DNA of 64,000 nt from Oreohelix idahoensis (GCA_024509875.1 JAMPIV010009926.1:49741-113740); one strand, 5' to 3'. Shown: positions 44,881-57,511, counted from the stretch's first letter. Numbers and translations: made by a program. The notes: generated by a model from the letters alone, not told the origin.

Positions 44881-47391
44881 ATTTAGCAGCTTTATAAGGG
44901 CAATGGTGACAGTGGTAGTGCCCGGCCCTATACCGTCTGTTGGAAGTATTGTACGGACATTGAATTGAGATCACACATATTATAGCAATGCTACGGGAGA
45001 ATTGATTCTTGATGCAGGAAGTCATTTCTCCACATTATATATTATATCACCAATTGCCGTTGGGCTAAGAATACAGCTGGTGAATATGGCCTCCACATGA
45101 GTGGCAAATTATAGAAACATATATGAACATTAGTAGGGGGATTTTCCAAATTCAAATCAAGCCTGAGCTCAGACCAATGGATGGCTGTGAGCACATCGGA
45201 GGAGCACATTGAATTAATTCACATGTTGCTTTTTTTGGATTAAGGATACTCCAAGTGTTTTATCCAGGCTGATGAGGAAATTGCTGGAACCCCAACATAA
45301 CTCTGCTATCACCAATTTTATGGATGCCCTCCTCATAAATATTGCAACCTTGAGGAACATCTAAAACCTCTGGACATGTCATTGAGCAGACTCAGAGAAG
45401 AGTAATGGTGAAAAATTGATTGATACTCAGCATGTGACAGGCAGTAGCACCTGGGCTGTTTATTTATATAACATGAGGAATGTATCTCTGGATTGCAGAG
45501 GTCTGAGGCAGATTTCTTGAGTCGTGCCTATTTTGAACTGACCCACCTGCAGGAATCCAGGATAATAATAAGGCAGAGTAAAGTCAATTTGACTTAATTT
45601 GAACGTGATGGTAACACAGATATTAAATCTACACTAGTGGTTCACGCTTTTTTAACGGGGTAGATATGTAGTGAAATGGATCTGTGTAACCCCATGCTCA
45701 AACTTCCTGCTTAAAACCAGTCAACGTATTTTTTTTAAATCTATAACAACTACAATATTTGAAATTTGTCTGAAGGGCACAGTCAAATGTACCGCCAATA
45801 ATTTAACTAGAGTATTTGAATATTTCTAGGAAAACACGTTAAAAGCTACTACCCCTATACACCCAACCCAATATTTATCGAAGGACGTAGTAAAAATTAA
45901 CAACCAATCAAATCAGTACCTCGTTTTTGTAAGGACAAGAAAATTTGGTTGTAGTGGCTATAAGAGCCTAATCTGTGTTTTTGACACAACTTAAATAATT
46001 TATTTCTCAATAACTAAAGGTACTTAAAATGAAAGGGATATCTTGAATTATAGCGCTAATATTGCTTAATACATTAACATAAAGATTTCCCCATAATAAA
46101 ATTATCTTGACTTAGAAAATTTTATTTTAGTAATATTTTCACATCAGGTTCAGGTCCTATTTAATTACTTAAAAATTACCCAGATAAAGATGGTAGGGAC
46201 TAATAAACTAAAACTATATAGGATGATAGAGAGAAATTGGCCGTTTAATTATCACTTTTGATAATTAAAATAGGTCCATAAATAACCGAGATATATAATA
46301 TACAAATTTAGTCAGATTAACAAACACACTTAAAATCGCTTCAGTTTATGGTTTCGGAAAATAGTTAACTTTTTTTTTTTTTTGACTCGTCTCTGATTGG
46401 TCGAGGGTAGAGTGATAAAATTAACTACGCCTTGTAAAATCAGGCCATTAGATTTTGAAAAGCCATACCAAGTTTACATCAGCGGGAAGACTTTGTGACC
46501 AAGCCTTTGCCATTTGAACTAGAACGCAGTATTTAAACCCTTTTACTGCTAGTCAAGCTTGTGTATATGATGATTCTTTTACTTGAGGGTAAGGCAGAAA
46601 AGTTATTTGTATGATTTATTAACATGCAGGCCACAGGCTGTGCGCCAAAATTTTAGTTCGATACTGCCTAGATTGGGAGATGGTTCGTGTCACGACGACC
46701 TACGTCGGAATGCAGTCTTGTTTGGAGTGAAATAAATGTGTAAAATATTTGCCATTGGCCTTACACAGTTTGCGACTGTCAGTGCAGTAGAAAATAAATT
46801 GATATTGGCTTTTGGAGTGACACATTGTTTAAATATTATATGAAATCATGTAGAGAATGTTAGAACGAAATAATTAACAGGTCAAAAGATGTGTATTGTA
46901 CACCCCTGCTTATTGTATGGAAGACAAACCCTGTATGACGGGACAGTGGCTTTGTAGTATCACTGAAGAAGAATGATTACACAGAATTGAGTGTAGACAA
47001 CGGAAGATAGGGTCTGGTGCAAATGGTCAGCACACCTCCCTGACCGAGGTGAGTTGTAACAGTGATTATGTGTGGAAATAGTATAGACAAGATGTATATG
47101 GGAGGGAATGTTCCTTCTCATTGCAGGTTGAATCACCAGTTACCTAGTTGTTGCAATAAAGCTGGAGAAGGAAGAAAATGCTGGAGTGATTGCTCATCCT
47201 ATAACTTGACGCTTAACTCCTTATCTTCATCCAGGAGGCACATCATTTTGGTGAACCGGAATAATCCTGAACCAACAGCATCAGACATACTTTAGGAGAT
47301 AAGTTCTTCAGTATATGCAAATGATAGTTCATCCAAAGAAAAATCCACCAAATAAAACTTTTCACCTTGGGGTGATGAAAACAACAGACCT
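44881..47391 (+). other. Non-coding 3' region of element B (right copy)
   Basis: No coding domain was recognised. It includes dispersed repeat R (about 45640-46480). The 3' LTR start is hidden somewhere in this stretch. TGTGACCAAGC at 46494 would pair with the LTR end ..ATCACA but lacks a convincing polypurine tract. The frame 47062-47295 has no recognised motif. Confidence 0.55.
45640..46480. repeat. Dispersed repeat R, copy 3 (inverted)
   Basis: Reverse partner of 18040-18900 and hence related to 480-1260. Block landmarks are attatagcgctaat near 46048 and tgataattaaaa near 46259. Confidence 0.75.
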
Positions 47392-47949
47392 TCCAATTTC
47401 ATATTATTGATATTATCAAGCCTAGAAACCAGACTGTGGGGTACTCATTACAGTGACCTTTCTTTGTTACAAGTCATGGACAAAGTTTCAAACCTATTTA
47501 TTTATATTTTGTAAATAACAATTTTCTTGAGTTTTGACAATTCCTGTCCCAACAGATTGAGGTACAGGAAGATTAAATTGTACATAACCATATAAATTTT
47601 ACCAACAGTCTTATTCACGTAATTTTATTGAGTTAAAGTTCTGTTTGGAATTAAATAAATTAAATACATTACCCTAGACACTTGCCATATAACACGACAC
47701 AGTTTCTTTAGCCCTGGTGAGATCTCAAGAGGTGACAGTTAGGGACCCAGACATCATCATCAGCAGTCTTTACTCTGGGAACTTACATAGTCTGACCTCA
47801 CCTGGATTGTCTATACACCCTTGCTCTTTTCAGAGACGCGGGTATTACCTATAACACCAGTCTCTTATCTGGCACTATCCTGATATCCTCTGATACATCT
47901 ATTTGTCCAGAATAGCCTTTATTCTATAACATCAAAACCTCTTATCACA
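47392..47949 (+). mobile_element. 3' LTR of element B (right copy, confirmed part)
   Basis: Uninterrupted match to the three pieces of the 5' LTR at 39924-42346, ending CTTATCACA at 47949. LINE E sequence follows immediately, so element B inserted into a LINE E copy. The real LTR start lies upstream, at an unknown point. Confidence 0.85.
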
Positions 47950-47998
47950 GTCTTGTTGTACCACGCTGCCTGTAGGACCCTTAACAGTACTAGGTCGC
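47950..47998 (-). pseudogene. LINE E internal fragment between LTR B and LTR D
   Basis: A 49-base LINE piece. On the - strand it encodes DLVLLRVLQAAWYNK, equivalent to LLLLKVLQAAWCNK of the LINE at 40814-42312. It continues the LINE E body at 49339, split off by solo LTR D, and is cut on the other side by element B. Confidence 0.88.
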
Positions 47999-49338
47999 TG
48001 TTAAGGTCAAAGGGGAAGTAAATCTTAAAATGCTTGTTGGACAAGTTAGATTTAGGGTTACGACGCTTGAATACGATTGAGCTGATGATTTATTTAAAAA
48101 AAATATCTTCTCGTAGTTTTGAGAAGACAGAGTATCAGAAAGCGTGGTGAACGTTGATCATCTCAAGTGCTGAGATGAATGTATTCTGAGCTGTTTTGAG
48201 CTGTGTGTGATTAGCTCTCGCGGCTAGTCCGCGCATGTGTTAGTGTTTTCGCTGTGTGTGTACGGCATATTTTGTAAACTGCAGTGTGGATATTTTGTGA
48301 AGCTATTATGAGGCCAAGATTTGTGCAGGCCATAGATATTTTGTGAAGCTATTATGAGGTCATGATTTGTGTAGGTCATTTATTTCCTGTGAGAGGAGTT
48401 TACAGATTTATAAGGCCATGATTATTATAACTGCCGTGTGTGCAGTCTTTGAGGAGTCTGAGACGTTTAGAGATTTATAAGGCCATGATTATTGTAACTG
48501 CCGTGGGTGCAGTCTTTATAGTGCTGATATTATTGTTAACTGCCATGTGTGCAGTCTTGTGAGTACACCGAGACGTGAGGACATTATAAGGCCATGATGA
48601 TTGCAACTGCCGTTGGTGCAGTCTTTATAGCGCTGATATTATTGTTAACTGCCATGTGTGCAGTCTTGTGAGTACACAGAGACGTGAGGACATTATAAGG
48701 CCATGATGATTATAACTGCCGTGGGTGCAGTCTTTATAGCGCTGAGATATACTTCATGCTGTTTTGCTGTAAACGTATTTCTTCTATGTCAACGTGACTG
48801 TGTTGTAGCGTAAATAAACTGTTATTAACTCTTTCAGTCCCAAGCAAAAAGGTGGGTTTGGCCCAAACAAAAATTGCCATACCAGTATGTTTTTATTGTT
48901 TTTGTTTGGAAATAATTTTTTTAAAATGTTCATATTCATAAATAACAAAAGTCCATAATGGATGGCTATACTTTAAGAAAATAGCGTTTTTGAGTTGTCA
49001 AAATTAGAAAACACCCCTAGAAAGGATCAAGAGATACGAAAGCCAGTATACTGTTGATTGGGCCAAATGGGTCTAGCGGGAAGTACAGTATACTGGCTCT
49101 TGGGGCTTAAAGAGTTAAACGTCACCAGTCGTTTCAACGCTCCATGACTCCTATGTATGTACCTGTGTTGTGAGTGACTGTACCAACACACACCCACTTC
49201 AACATTCCAGACATAGTGACAGAGTAGTACATATTTATAAATAGCCCTGTGTGGGCGTGAATCTCCTGAGGCAAGAAATCTCGACCTAATTATAATAGCC
49301 TGTGTGGCGTATGTATTAAGGAAGTTTCGACTTCTACA
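47999..49338 (+). mobile_element. Solo LTR D, 1340 bp (right copy)
   Basis: Starts TGTTAAGG and ends TTCTACA. It is flanked by the 5-base duplication GTCGC at 47994-47998 and 49339-49343. Removing it rejoins LINE E exactly as in the intact LINE copy at 42240-42290. A poly(A)-type signal is near 48812-48818 on the + strand. It holds a tandem repeat at 48290-48755. It is not recognisably related to LTRs A, B or C, so it represents a fourth LTR family without coding sequence here. Confidence 0.9.
48290..48755. repeat. Tandem repeat inside LTR D, about 109-base unit (right copy)
   Basis: About four units of ataaggccatgatgatt, aactgccgt..gtgcagtct, ttatagcgctgatatta and ttgttaactgcc..gagacgtgaggac. 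Half-units of about 54 bases share the aactgcc(g/a)t..gtgcagtct core. The array is likely part of the U3 or R region. Confidence 0.85.
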
Positions 49339-50410
49339 GTCGCCTGATGCTCCCATGTACTTAACCATTTCTGGTGTTATACCATCATGCCCTGCTGCTT
49401 TGCCCATCTTGACTTTCTCCAGTGCTGCCTTCAGTTCTTCCATCTTTATGTCATCTTCACCATCATTGGTTTTCTCTTCTGTGCTAGTAGTTATCATTTC
49501 TGATGCTTCACCATGCTCACCATCCAGGAGTTCTGATAAATATTCTTTCCATCTTTCCATTACTTCCTTCGGGGCAGTAAGCAATTTGTCTTGCTTGTTC
49601 TTTATAAATTTAAGAGGGCACTAATTTTCCTTCCTCCTGTTCTTTATGGCCTTATAGAACAGTTTCTAGTTTTCTTGCGCATCGTTTTGTAGGTTTTCAC
49701 CAAATTCTTCCCATGACTTCTGTTTTGCTGTTAGCACCTTGTTCTTTGCTTCTGTTCTGAGTATCACAAATTCTCTATACTTCTTTGTTGTTCCTGCTGT
49801 GTTTTTAGCTCCTAAGTAATGTTTCCATGCCATTTTTTTCTCTCTTATTTTCTCTTTAACTTCCTCTGTCCACCAAGCTGTCCTCTTTCTCTTGTTTCCG
49901 TCGGACTTCACCACATGCTTCCTGCAGCAGCTGTCTTTATGATATCCTTGAATTTATTCCAGAGGGTTTCCGAGTCATCAGGTTGTTCTTCTGTGCTGCT
50001 CACCGCTGCAGCAATAAGCCCCTGATATCTGGTCTTAATTTCTGGCTCTCTCAGCTTGTAGGTCTTAATGCTCAATTCTCCCGCTCGTTTACTTGGTTTC
50101 TTGCGTGATGTTGGGCAGTTCCTAGGCTGAGCAACTCTTTCAGTTGTTCTTTTGATTGTTAGCAGGTAGTGATCACTTCCAATCTCTGGCCCCCTCCAGA
50201 CTCTAGCATAATGGACATATTTGAATGAGCTCCTCCTAACTATGGCATAGTCGATCACTGACTTCTCATTCTTTGTTGGTTCACATCTAGTGTATGCATG
50301 TATGCGATTATGGGGGAACTTTGTGTTTGTAATAATCAGATTCTGCTCACTGCAGAATCTAAGGAGTCGCTTTCCATTGTCATTGAGAGTATCTTCTCTA
50401 TATCTCAACG
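49339..50410 (-). pseudogene. LINE E 5' part: endonuclease and linker (right copy)
   Basis: On the - strand the frame 49908-50408 holds the C-terminal half of an AP-like endonuclease: RLLRFCSEQNLIITNT, SVIDYAIVRRSS, then RGPEIGSDHYLL with the catalytic SDH. The linker follows in frames 49666-49914 (AWWTEEVKEKIREKK) and 49027-49584 (EVMERWKEYLSELLDGEH, KMGKAAGHDGITPEMVKYMGASGD). The last block continues as the RT start in the copy at 40814-42312, so both belong to one LINE family with EN followed by RT. Stops and frame changes make it inactive. Confidence 0.88.
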
Positions 50411-50985
50411 TGAGTTCATTTATAATGGAAATTAAGTGTAGTGATAAAATAATGATAAAAAAAGGAATCCGAAGCCTCTTACTTTAAGAGAAAAGTTACA
50501 TACGATTAAACTAAGTGAGCAAGTTATGTCTATGGCTGAAATAGCCCGTAAGCTAGGATTAGCTCACCAAACAGTTAGTACAATTGTTAATGCTAAGGAT
50601 AAATGTTAAAGAAAACTAAAAGTGCTACAGCAGTGTATGCTGAAGTGATTTGGAAGCGTGATAGTCTGATAGCTGACACGGAATAGCTTTTATCAGCTTG
50701 GACTGACGATCCAACCAGCCACGTACCTATAAGTCAAGCCATTTTCCAGGCTAAGACATAGTTAAGAATTTATTCATTGACATTTGTTTTTCTACTTTGT
50801 ATTTGATATTTGAAATAAATATCTTTACTTTATTTGTTCTATTTATTTTACTTTTGTAGCTTTTGTTCAGGCCTAGGTCTCTTTGTTTTACTTTTTATGG
50901 TTATAGTAAGCTATATTGTTCACTTAATATATGATAGTGTAAGCATTCATTTAGTCTTTTAGGCCCCCTACATGCAAATTTACCT
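50411..50985 (+). pseudogene. Pogo/Tigger-like DNA transposon fragment with helix-turn-helix
   Basis: From about 50455 to 50607 the + strand reads NPKPLTLREKLHTIKLSEQ, then MAEIARKLGLAHQTVSTIVNAKD. This is the N-terminal helix-turn-helix DNA-binding domain of pogo/Tigger transposases and CENP-B-like proteins. A stop follows, and no DDE nuclease domain is present. The remainder is A+T-rich and may be the non-coding end of a shortened (MITE-like) copy. Terminal inverted repeats were not identified. It separates LINE E and LINE F. Confidence 0.7.
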
Positions 50986-52620
50986 AAAAAGGAGCCTAAG
51001 AAAAATCAAATTTGGATGACAGATGACATCTTGAGTAAAATAGCAGAAAGAAAGAAAGCAAAAAAACACTCCAGAATATAAAACAATAGACAATGGCATA
51101 CGTACTATGTGTAGACAAGCAACAGAACGGTAGAGAGAAACAAAATGCAAGGAAATGGAAGACTTGGAAGCAAAGCACATGACAAGAGATATGCATTAAG
51201 AAATAAAGAAATTATCAAATAGGTTGCGGTTTGCACAAGGAAGAAGCTGTATCAAGAACAAAAATGGTGTAATATTACTTGATGAGAAAGACTTATCAAA
51301 CAGATGGGCAGAATACGTAAAAGTTCTATTCGAGGACAACAGAGGTAAAAAAAACCATCACCAGATTCTAATGAAGGCCCAAACATTCTCAGATCAGAAG
51401 TAGAGAGTGCCATACAAATGATGCAAAAAGGAAAATCAGCAGGCACGGATAACATAAAAACTGAAATGATAGAAGCCCTGGAGAGCTTAGGTATAGATAC
51501 AATCACTGATCTATGCAACGATATATACAATACAGGATATATACCACACGACATGAAGACAAAATGCAACAGAATGTTCAGACTTCAGAACAATCAGCCT
51601 GATGAGTATTGCAATTAAGATCCTGCTCAAAATCATACAAGAAAGAATAAAAAGTAAGGTAGACAGCGAAATTGAAGAAGAACAGTTTAGTTTTAGACGG
51701 AACAGCGGAACAAGAAAGGCAATATTTTGCCTAAGAATATTAGCAGAAAAATATACAGAGGTCCAAAAAAGTATGTACATGTGCTTCATTGACTATAAGA
51801 AGGCTTTTGACAGAGTCCATCATGAGGAAATAATTGAATGTCTCGAAGACATAGGTATTGATGGAAAAGATATAAGAATACTCAGTAACCTTTATTGGGA
51901 GCAAACTGCCACAGTAAGGTCTGGAAGGAATTATTCACCATACATAGACATAAAAAGAGGTGTCAGACAAGGTTGTGTGCTGTCCCCCTGCCTATTTAAT
52001 CTATACACCGAAAAAATTTTCAAAACAATACAGGAAATACCAGGACTGAACATCAGTGGAAGGTCAATAAACAACCTTAGATATGCAGATGATACCGTGT
52101 TGTTAGCTGAAAGCGAACAGGAGTTACAAGAACTAGTGAAGCAAGTGAACAGTATAAGTCATGAATATGGACTCGAAATTAATATTGAGAAAACAAAAAC
52201 TATGATAATTAGCAAAACAGACGATTAACCCACATTAAAGATAAGCGTAAATGGGAAAATCCTGGAACAAGTCAAGAGCTACGTTTAAAACAAATAAGGA
52301 GGTCCTCGAAAAATGTAGGTATGAAAAGAGAACTAATGAGAGATCAAAGTTCGGCAGCTAAAATACTTTGGCCACATAAAAAGGCATAACACCTTGCAGA
52401 AGACCATAATAGAAGGGAGAGGTGAAGGCAAACGTGCAAGGGGAAGACAGCGCTATAAGTGGGAAGATAACATCAAGAGATGGACAGGGAAGAGCCTATC
52501 AAAGTGCACCACCAAGACAAGAGACAGAAGACGTTGGAGATCCATTACAGCCTACCTTTGTAGTGGAGATGGCAGCTGATGATGATGACATGCATTTGCA
52601 AGCTAAATATAAGACTATGC
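50986..52620 (+). pseudogene. LINE F reverse transcriptase (right copy)
   Basis: The main open frame 51602-52228 (208 codons) has EEEQFSFRRNSGTRKAIF, CFIDYKKAFDRVHHEE, GVRQGCVLSPCLFNLY, LRYADD (YADD near 52082-52093) and LEINIEKTKTMIIS. Upstream frames hold the pre-RT block (MMQKGKSAGTDNIKTEMIEAL, 51418-51618). Downstream, 52394-52579 has EGRGEGKRARGRQRYKWEDN and RDRRRWRSIT. A stretch of about 150 bases between 52228 and 52394 is deleted or frameshifted. No endonuclease was seen. Family members are often annotated as endonuclease-reverse transcriptase in invertebrates. Confidence 0.9.
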
Positions 52621-52689
52621 TTCACTTTTTTGGTGATTTTCGCTTTACGGCAAGGGTCTGATCCCTAACCTGCCGTATTAGAGGTGTAT

Positions 52690-52711
52690 GACAGACAGAC
52701 AGACAGACAGA
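52690..52711. repeat. (ACAG)n microsatellite
   Basis: About five tandem units between the tail-to-tail 3' ends of LINEs F and G; mirror of 11447-11470. Confidence 0.9.
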
Positions 52712-52829
52712 TAAATGAACTCTGAAAATGAACACTATCCTAGGCAGATAGGAAAGGATGCGGCAAGAGACTCTGAACTTCATTATGTAAAATAATTTGC
52801 TGCACATACTACCATTCCATCTCATCTCA

Positions 52830-54145
52830 ACCCGTAACCCGTCATGGGTCGTAGAGGTGCCATGGTGGAAGCATCAGCAGACACGGTCCTCCACTGCTCT
52901 CTATCCTCAGCAATGCGTACAAGCGTGGAAAAACCGTGTCCTGCCCATTCTTTGATGTTATCAGCCCAGGATTTTCTTTCCCTTCATCTTCTCCGTTTAC
53001 CTTCGACTGTTCCCTGGAGGATCGTTTTAGAAAGGGAGTCATGACGAGTTATATGCCCAAACCAGGCAAGCTTTCGACGTTTCACTACTGACAAAAATGG
53101 TTCTTGGTGGCCTGCATAGGTGTTTATCTTCTCTCTAATATAGACATTTGTTTTGTGCTCTTTATAGCAAATGCGCAAAATTCTTCTATAACATTTATGC
53201 TCGAAAGCCTGAATCCTTTGCTCCGTATCTGCAGTGAGTGTCCAGCCCTCACACCCGTACAAGAGAACAGATAATACAAGTGATTTGTATAATTTGATCT
53301 TCACAGAAAAACTGATGTTACTTTTCCAGATCACATTCAGCCTTGTCATGGCAGCTGAGGCCATCTCAAGTCTTGTCTTGATTTCTTTACTTGATCTTCC
53401 ATCACTACATATAGTGAACCCGAGATATTTAAAGGTGTTAACTTCTTCTACCTTTTGCCTATTTAACGTAATGTTGGTCGGAACATGTTTCTTTTGGCTA
53501 TTTACCAATATCTTGCTTTTTTCTATATTAATTTCCATCCCATATGTTCTTGTTACTTTCTCCAGTCTAGAGGTAAGGTCTTGAAGTTCTGATTCTGTTC
53601 CAGCTATCAGATCGATATCATCAGCAAAACGTAGATTGCAAAGACGTCGGCCTCCAATCGATATGGTTGTTTTATAATCGTAGAGAGCCTCCTGCATAAT
53701 ATGTTCTAGATATATATTAAAGAGCACTGGGGACAGGATACATCCCTGGCGAACTCCTACAGTTGTTTTGAAAAATTCTCCAATGTCATTGCTTGCAAAA
53801 ACAGCACTGCTTGCGTCCTTGTATAGTGCTTCAATGATATCTATGATGTTGGTATCAAAATTAAATTTTCTCATTATTTGCCATAAGCCTTCACGCCAGA
53901 CTCGATCGAAGGCTTTTGTGAAATCGATGAAGTTAGGGTATAAATCGTGTTGATGCTGGAGATGTTTTTCGATCAGTAATCTAATATTGAAGATTTGTTC
54001 TGAGGTACTTCTTTTTGGTCTAAAGCCAGCCTGTTCCTCGGACAAGATTTCTTCTGATTTCTGTTTTATTCTGTTCAAAAGTATCCTTAACATCACCTTA
54101 CTTGGCTGACTAATAAGGCTAATGGTTCTGTAGTTCCAGGTGCAT
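52830..54145 (-). pseudogene. LINE G reverse transcriptase (right copy)
   Basis: The - strand frame 52984-54291 (435 codons) is collinear with the left copy through EGKRRR, then a one-base change near 52980 shifts the last 50 codons out of frame. Amino-acid differences from the left copy include SHKK/SQKK, GQTLEE/RQKVEE and LLSIVK/FLSVVK. The arms therefore differ by substitutions, not only by homopolymer length. RT motifs are intact here (GVRQGCILSPVLFN, FADD). Confidence 0.88.
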
Positions 54146-54494
54146 GTAAAATGTTTTGCCACAGACTTGCAGAAAAGGAGACTTAATGCAGTGCTGGACT
54201 CACGTTCTTTACAGAGCAAACAAGTGCATGTAAAAGAAACAAGACTTAGCCATCCACTTTTATAATCTGTACCAAAATGGAAAACAAACACACAATCAAA
54301 TACAAAAAGACAGCAGACAATAACAGAACTGGACTAGCTACATACTGGACATGAGAATAGCAATACTGCCAAGATATAAACAGTAGTCTACATGATTCAC
54401 ATTGAAAAGAAAATTATTTTAAAATGTGTCTTGTGGTTTATAGAACATAATTCTCTGATTCAAACAGTATTTTTATAACGTTGGCACTGATAAA

Positions 54495-54725
54495 ATGACT
54501 GTTGAATATCTGCTTCACAGTTGCCCAATATATGCGGAACAGAGAAAGCGCATACGGCCAACAACAGTACCATTTATGGAAAGGCTCTACGGAGATTCAA
54601 ATAACCTCAAACTGACTACTCCTTTCTTTGAAAACATTCAAGTGGACGTCTTAGAATGTATGAAGAAGAAGAAGAAGAAAAAAAAAACAACTCAAGAGCA
54701 AATTAAGAAACAAGAAGGGAAATAA
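54495..54725 (+). pseudogene. C-terminal fragment of LINE H polyprotein (right copy)
   Basis: Same 76-codon frame as 9433-9663, with HSCPIYAEQRKRI and TTPFFENIQ. It ends in lysines from a (GAA)n/poly-A tract. The identical translation indicates very close arm similarity here. Confidence 0.7.
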
Positions 54726-54933
54726 GTTAACAGCACCCAGTTGTTGTATTTTTTTTTTTTTAATCTGCCTCAAAATTCCTTGAGATTAATTGGCTGATAA
54801 TGAGAACTGATGATAAAATGGATGACATGTTAAATATATTAACAACCTAAATAATTTAGCTTAAAACATTGAATGAAACTGCTGAGTCAACAAATCATCC
54901 ACACCTAGTATAGTATTATTATAAATAGATTAC

Positions 54934-55092
54934 CTGATTTTTAATAGGAGTCGCATAACCCTTGGCTCTCCAATCTACAGAAACTGGGACAGATTTATCT
55001 GTAGGCTTGTACTCCTTGCACTGGGTGTCAGTGTTGCGTTTTTTGCGTGTTTTTACACCAAACCCATTGAGAGCATTGAATTCCTCTTTGGT
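54934..55092 (-). CDS. Cathepsin L-like exon (right copy)
   Basis: Reverse complement of 9064-9222 with the same length, phase and splice sites (donor at 54932-54933, acceptor ending at 55093). If the palindrome is real, this exon is present twice in opposite orientation. Confidence 0.85.
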
Positions 55093-55479
55093 CTGCATGT
55101 AACAACAATAAGTTTTTTTTTACTAAGAATATAAATAATATCAAAGATGTAAACAAACAAACAAAACTTTAAAAATACAAATTAAAAAAGCTAACAAAGT
55201 AATCTTAAAAATGATAGGAAAAAGACAACAGATAATGATGAAAGTCTATACACAGCATTACAACATAATTTGACTATCAGATATCCCCCTATCAGACAAG
55301 TGTTTCTGCTCTTATGCATCCTTGTTGCTTGATGAGTCCGGGGATAATGACTCTTAATTGTCAGTCTTACTGTTGGTTTCTCTGTTGAAACCACTCCTCC
55401 TTGGTTTGAATTTAATAGTTGACTATTTCCTCCTGATTTTATACATTTTTGTCAACTTGAGGAGTTTGCGAAAGTAACG

Positions 55480-55760
55480 ATTTAATGTGGCTGTCCAAAG
55501 TGGATGGCTTCGGCATGAATGGAAAACCTCCATAGAAGTTTCGAATCGGAACTGGTGTGGATCTACTGTCCTGGTCATGTGGGTGTACGCAGTAATGAAA
55601 GATAGAAAGACTAGCTTCAAGAGCACCCATAGAAGGTGCAGTGGATATGGATACGGGAGAGACACTGAAGGCAGTTAATCATCGCCTATTAGAGAATGAC
55701 ATTGCAATCAATGAATCATCAACGCTAAGATTCAAGGCTAAGACTGCTAGAATTTGGCAT
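55480..55760 (+). pseudogene. LINE RNase H fragment (right copy 2)
   Basis: Partner of 8400-8720. WLRHEWKTSIE is followed in another frame by WIYCPGHVGV, LASRAP and VNHRLLENDIA. Broken by stops. Confidence 0.7.
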
Positions 55761-55989
55761 TAAATGAAAGACCCGTATAGATGTACGCATCCAGAGCTTT
55801 ACAGGAACACTTAACATTCACATCCTACAAAATTTGCAGAGTTAGACTCAGCACTTATGGGTTTGCCTGGCGTACATTGACATCGATTCTGATCAACAAT
55901 AACAACTCACTGTTCTGAATTCCACAGCCCACTGCGGTTGTTCCATGGCCATCATGATACCTTTTCTGCAGTGTCCTTTTACTTGATTG

Positions 55990-56275
55990 TCCTAGCTCTT
56001 TCGGTAGATCATATACTGAGGTCAATCATATACTGCATAATATGGACACCTGATTAGGCAAAAAGATTAGTATCTTTTTGTAACTGGGACTATTGAGGAG
56101 CAGAGGGGTCAGATAATTAAAAACCTGGTTGAGATAAAACTACAACTAACAAATACATGGACTTTGATTGTTCTCGATTGGTCTTTCAGACCCAACTGTT
56201 TCAGTAGATCAGACAACGAGGTCAATCATATACTGAATAATACAGACACTTGCTAAGACAAAAATATTAGTGAAT
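55990..56275. repeat. Pair of direct repeats of about 80 bases
   Basis: Blocks 55990-56070 and 56200-56275 share tcagtagatca-like sequence, gaggtcaatcatatactg, aata..gacac and aaaa.attagt. They lie between the two RNase H fragments and suggest an old tandem duplication of this part. The left-arm equivalents are at about 7880-7960 and 8090-8170. Confidence 0.7.
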
Positions 56276-56439
56276 TTTTTGTTATGATAAAAACTTTTAT
56301 TACACATGTTTGCATCAATCAATTAATGCTAATGCATCCCTGGAGTGCTCAACAGAGTAAACAAATATTAATTGATCGTCTTAACTCTGCCACCTTTTCC
56401 CTCCTTGGTGTTACCAGGAATACTTGTACAAATGCTTAC

Positions 56440-56880
56440 TTTCAGCTTTCACTTTTCAATGTTCTTGTCTAGAATAAAAGATAAGATCGTCGCTGATCAG
56501 AGAGGAGATTACATGACAACAAGCTCTAGCATGAGGATGGAGATACAGGCAGTAACTACAACTCTAAAGTGGCTGTCTTAGACTCCGTCAACCAGTGCAA
56601 TTATTGTGTGAGGCTCTTAGTCCATGCTTCAGAATTTTCAAAATGAATGGCTACGGTATATTTGGAAAACATCTATAGAAGCTTCGAATCTTCACTAACC
56701 GGTGTGGATCTACTGTCCTGGTCACGCAGGGGTACAGGGTAATGAGAAAGCTGACCGACTAGCCTCAGGAGCACCCACAGTGAGGACAATGGATATGGAT
56801 AAGGGAGACATACTGAGGACAATTAATGATCACCTGTTAAAGAACGACACTGCAACAGATAAATCAACAAGGCAATGATT
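56440..56880 (+). pseudogene. LINE RNase H fragment (right copy 1)
   Basis: Partner of 7260-7700. DKIVADQRGDYMTTSSSMRM leads into EIQAVTTTLKWLS in the frame 56372-56581. After a stop, WIYCPGHAGVQGNEKADRLA appears near 56700-56765, the conserved His- and Asp-containing end of RNase H. Confidence 0.78.
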
Positions 56881-57269
56881 GCTGACATTTTGCATCAAGG
56901 TCAGCAGGGATGGATGTATGAGAGGATGCATCCTTCGTGTATACAACCAGCACACAATAGGAACAGTCAGCATGTATGCCCTTCAAAATATGCTGACTTC
57001 AAGCATGCTCCAACGTTATAATCTTAGAATACTCGTACATGCTCGTCATTTCTGTAACTGCTCCATTTTTTAAAATGCTTGGCCTATTAATGTTCCGCAG
57101 CCATCTTATTCAAATAGGCCTAGAAGGAGCACAGTGTTCTATTCCCAGGGACCAGCATGTCAACTGAGATACCAAATGTCAGTTTACCATAAACTGAAAA
57201 TGTTTATGAAGGGAGATAAATGAATGGTTCACACAAACACACCTATATTATGTCGGAGGAGGAAGAGTT

Positions 57270-57511
57270 GTCTGTATTTATTTCTTTCATGACAAAGTGT
57301 TAAAACGGTACTTCAGGAAGCTATATGTTTCAAGTTTCTTTCATGATAGCAAAATGGTGTTTAAATAACAGTTCAAGAAAGCTATATATTTCATGTTTCT
57401 TTTGTAACAATGATGAGATGTTTAAATGGCAGGTCATGAAGTTATTTTTTTTTCATAACAAACACGTGTACAAATGGCATTTCAGGAAGCTATATATTTC
57501 ATGTTTCTTTC
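57270..57511. repeat. Minisatellite (right copy, inner part)
   Basis: Reverse partner of 6639-6870: ctatat.tttcatgtttctttc units. It ends exactly at the start of LTR A, at CTTTC (57507-57511), the complement of the GAAAG target site on the left arm. Confidence 0.85.

Noticed and set aside
48290..48755. CRISPR-like array
   Set aside because: The units are long contiguous tandem repeats without unique spacers, in a eukaryotic LTR.
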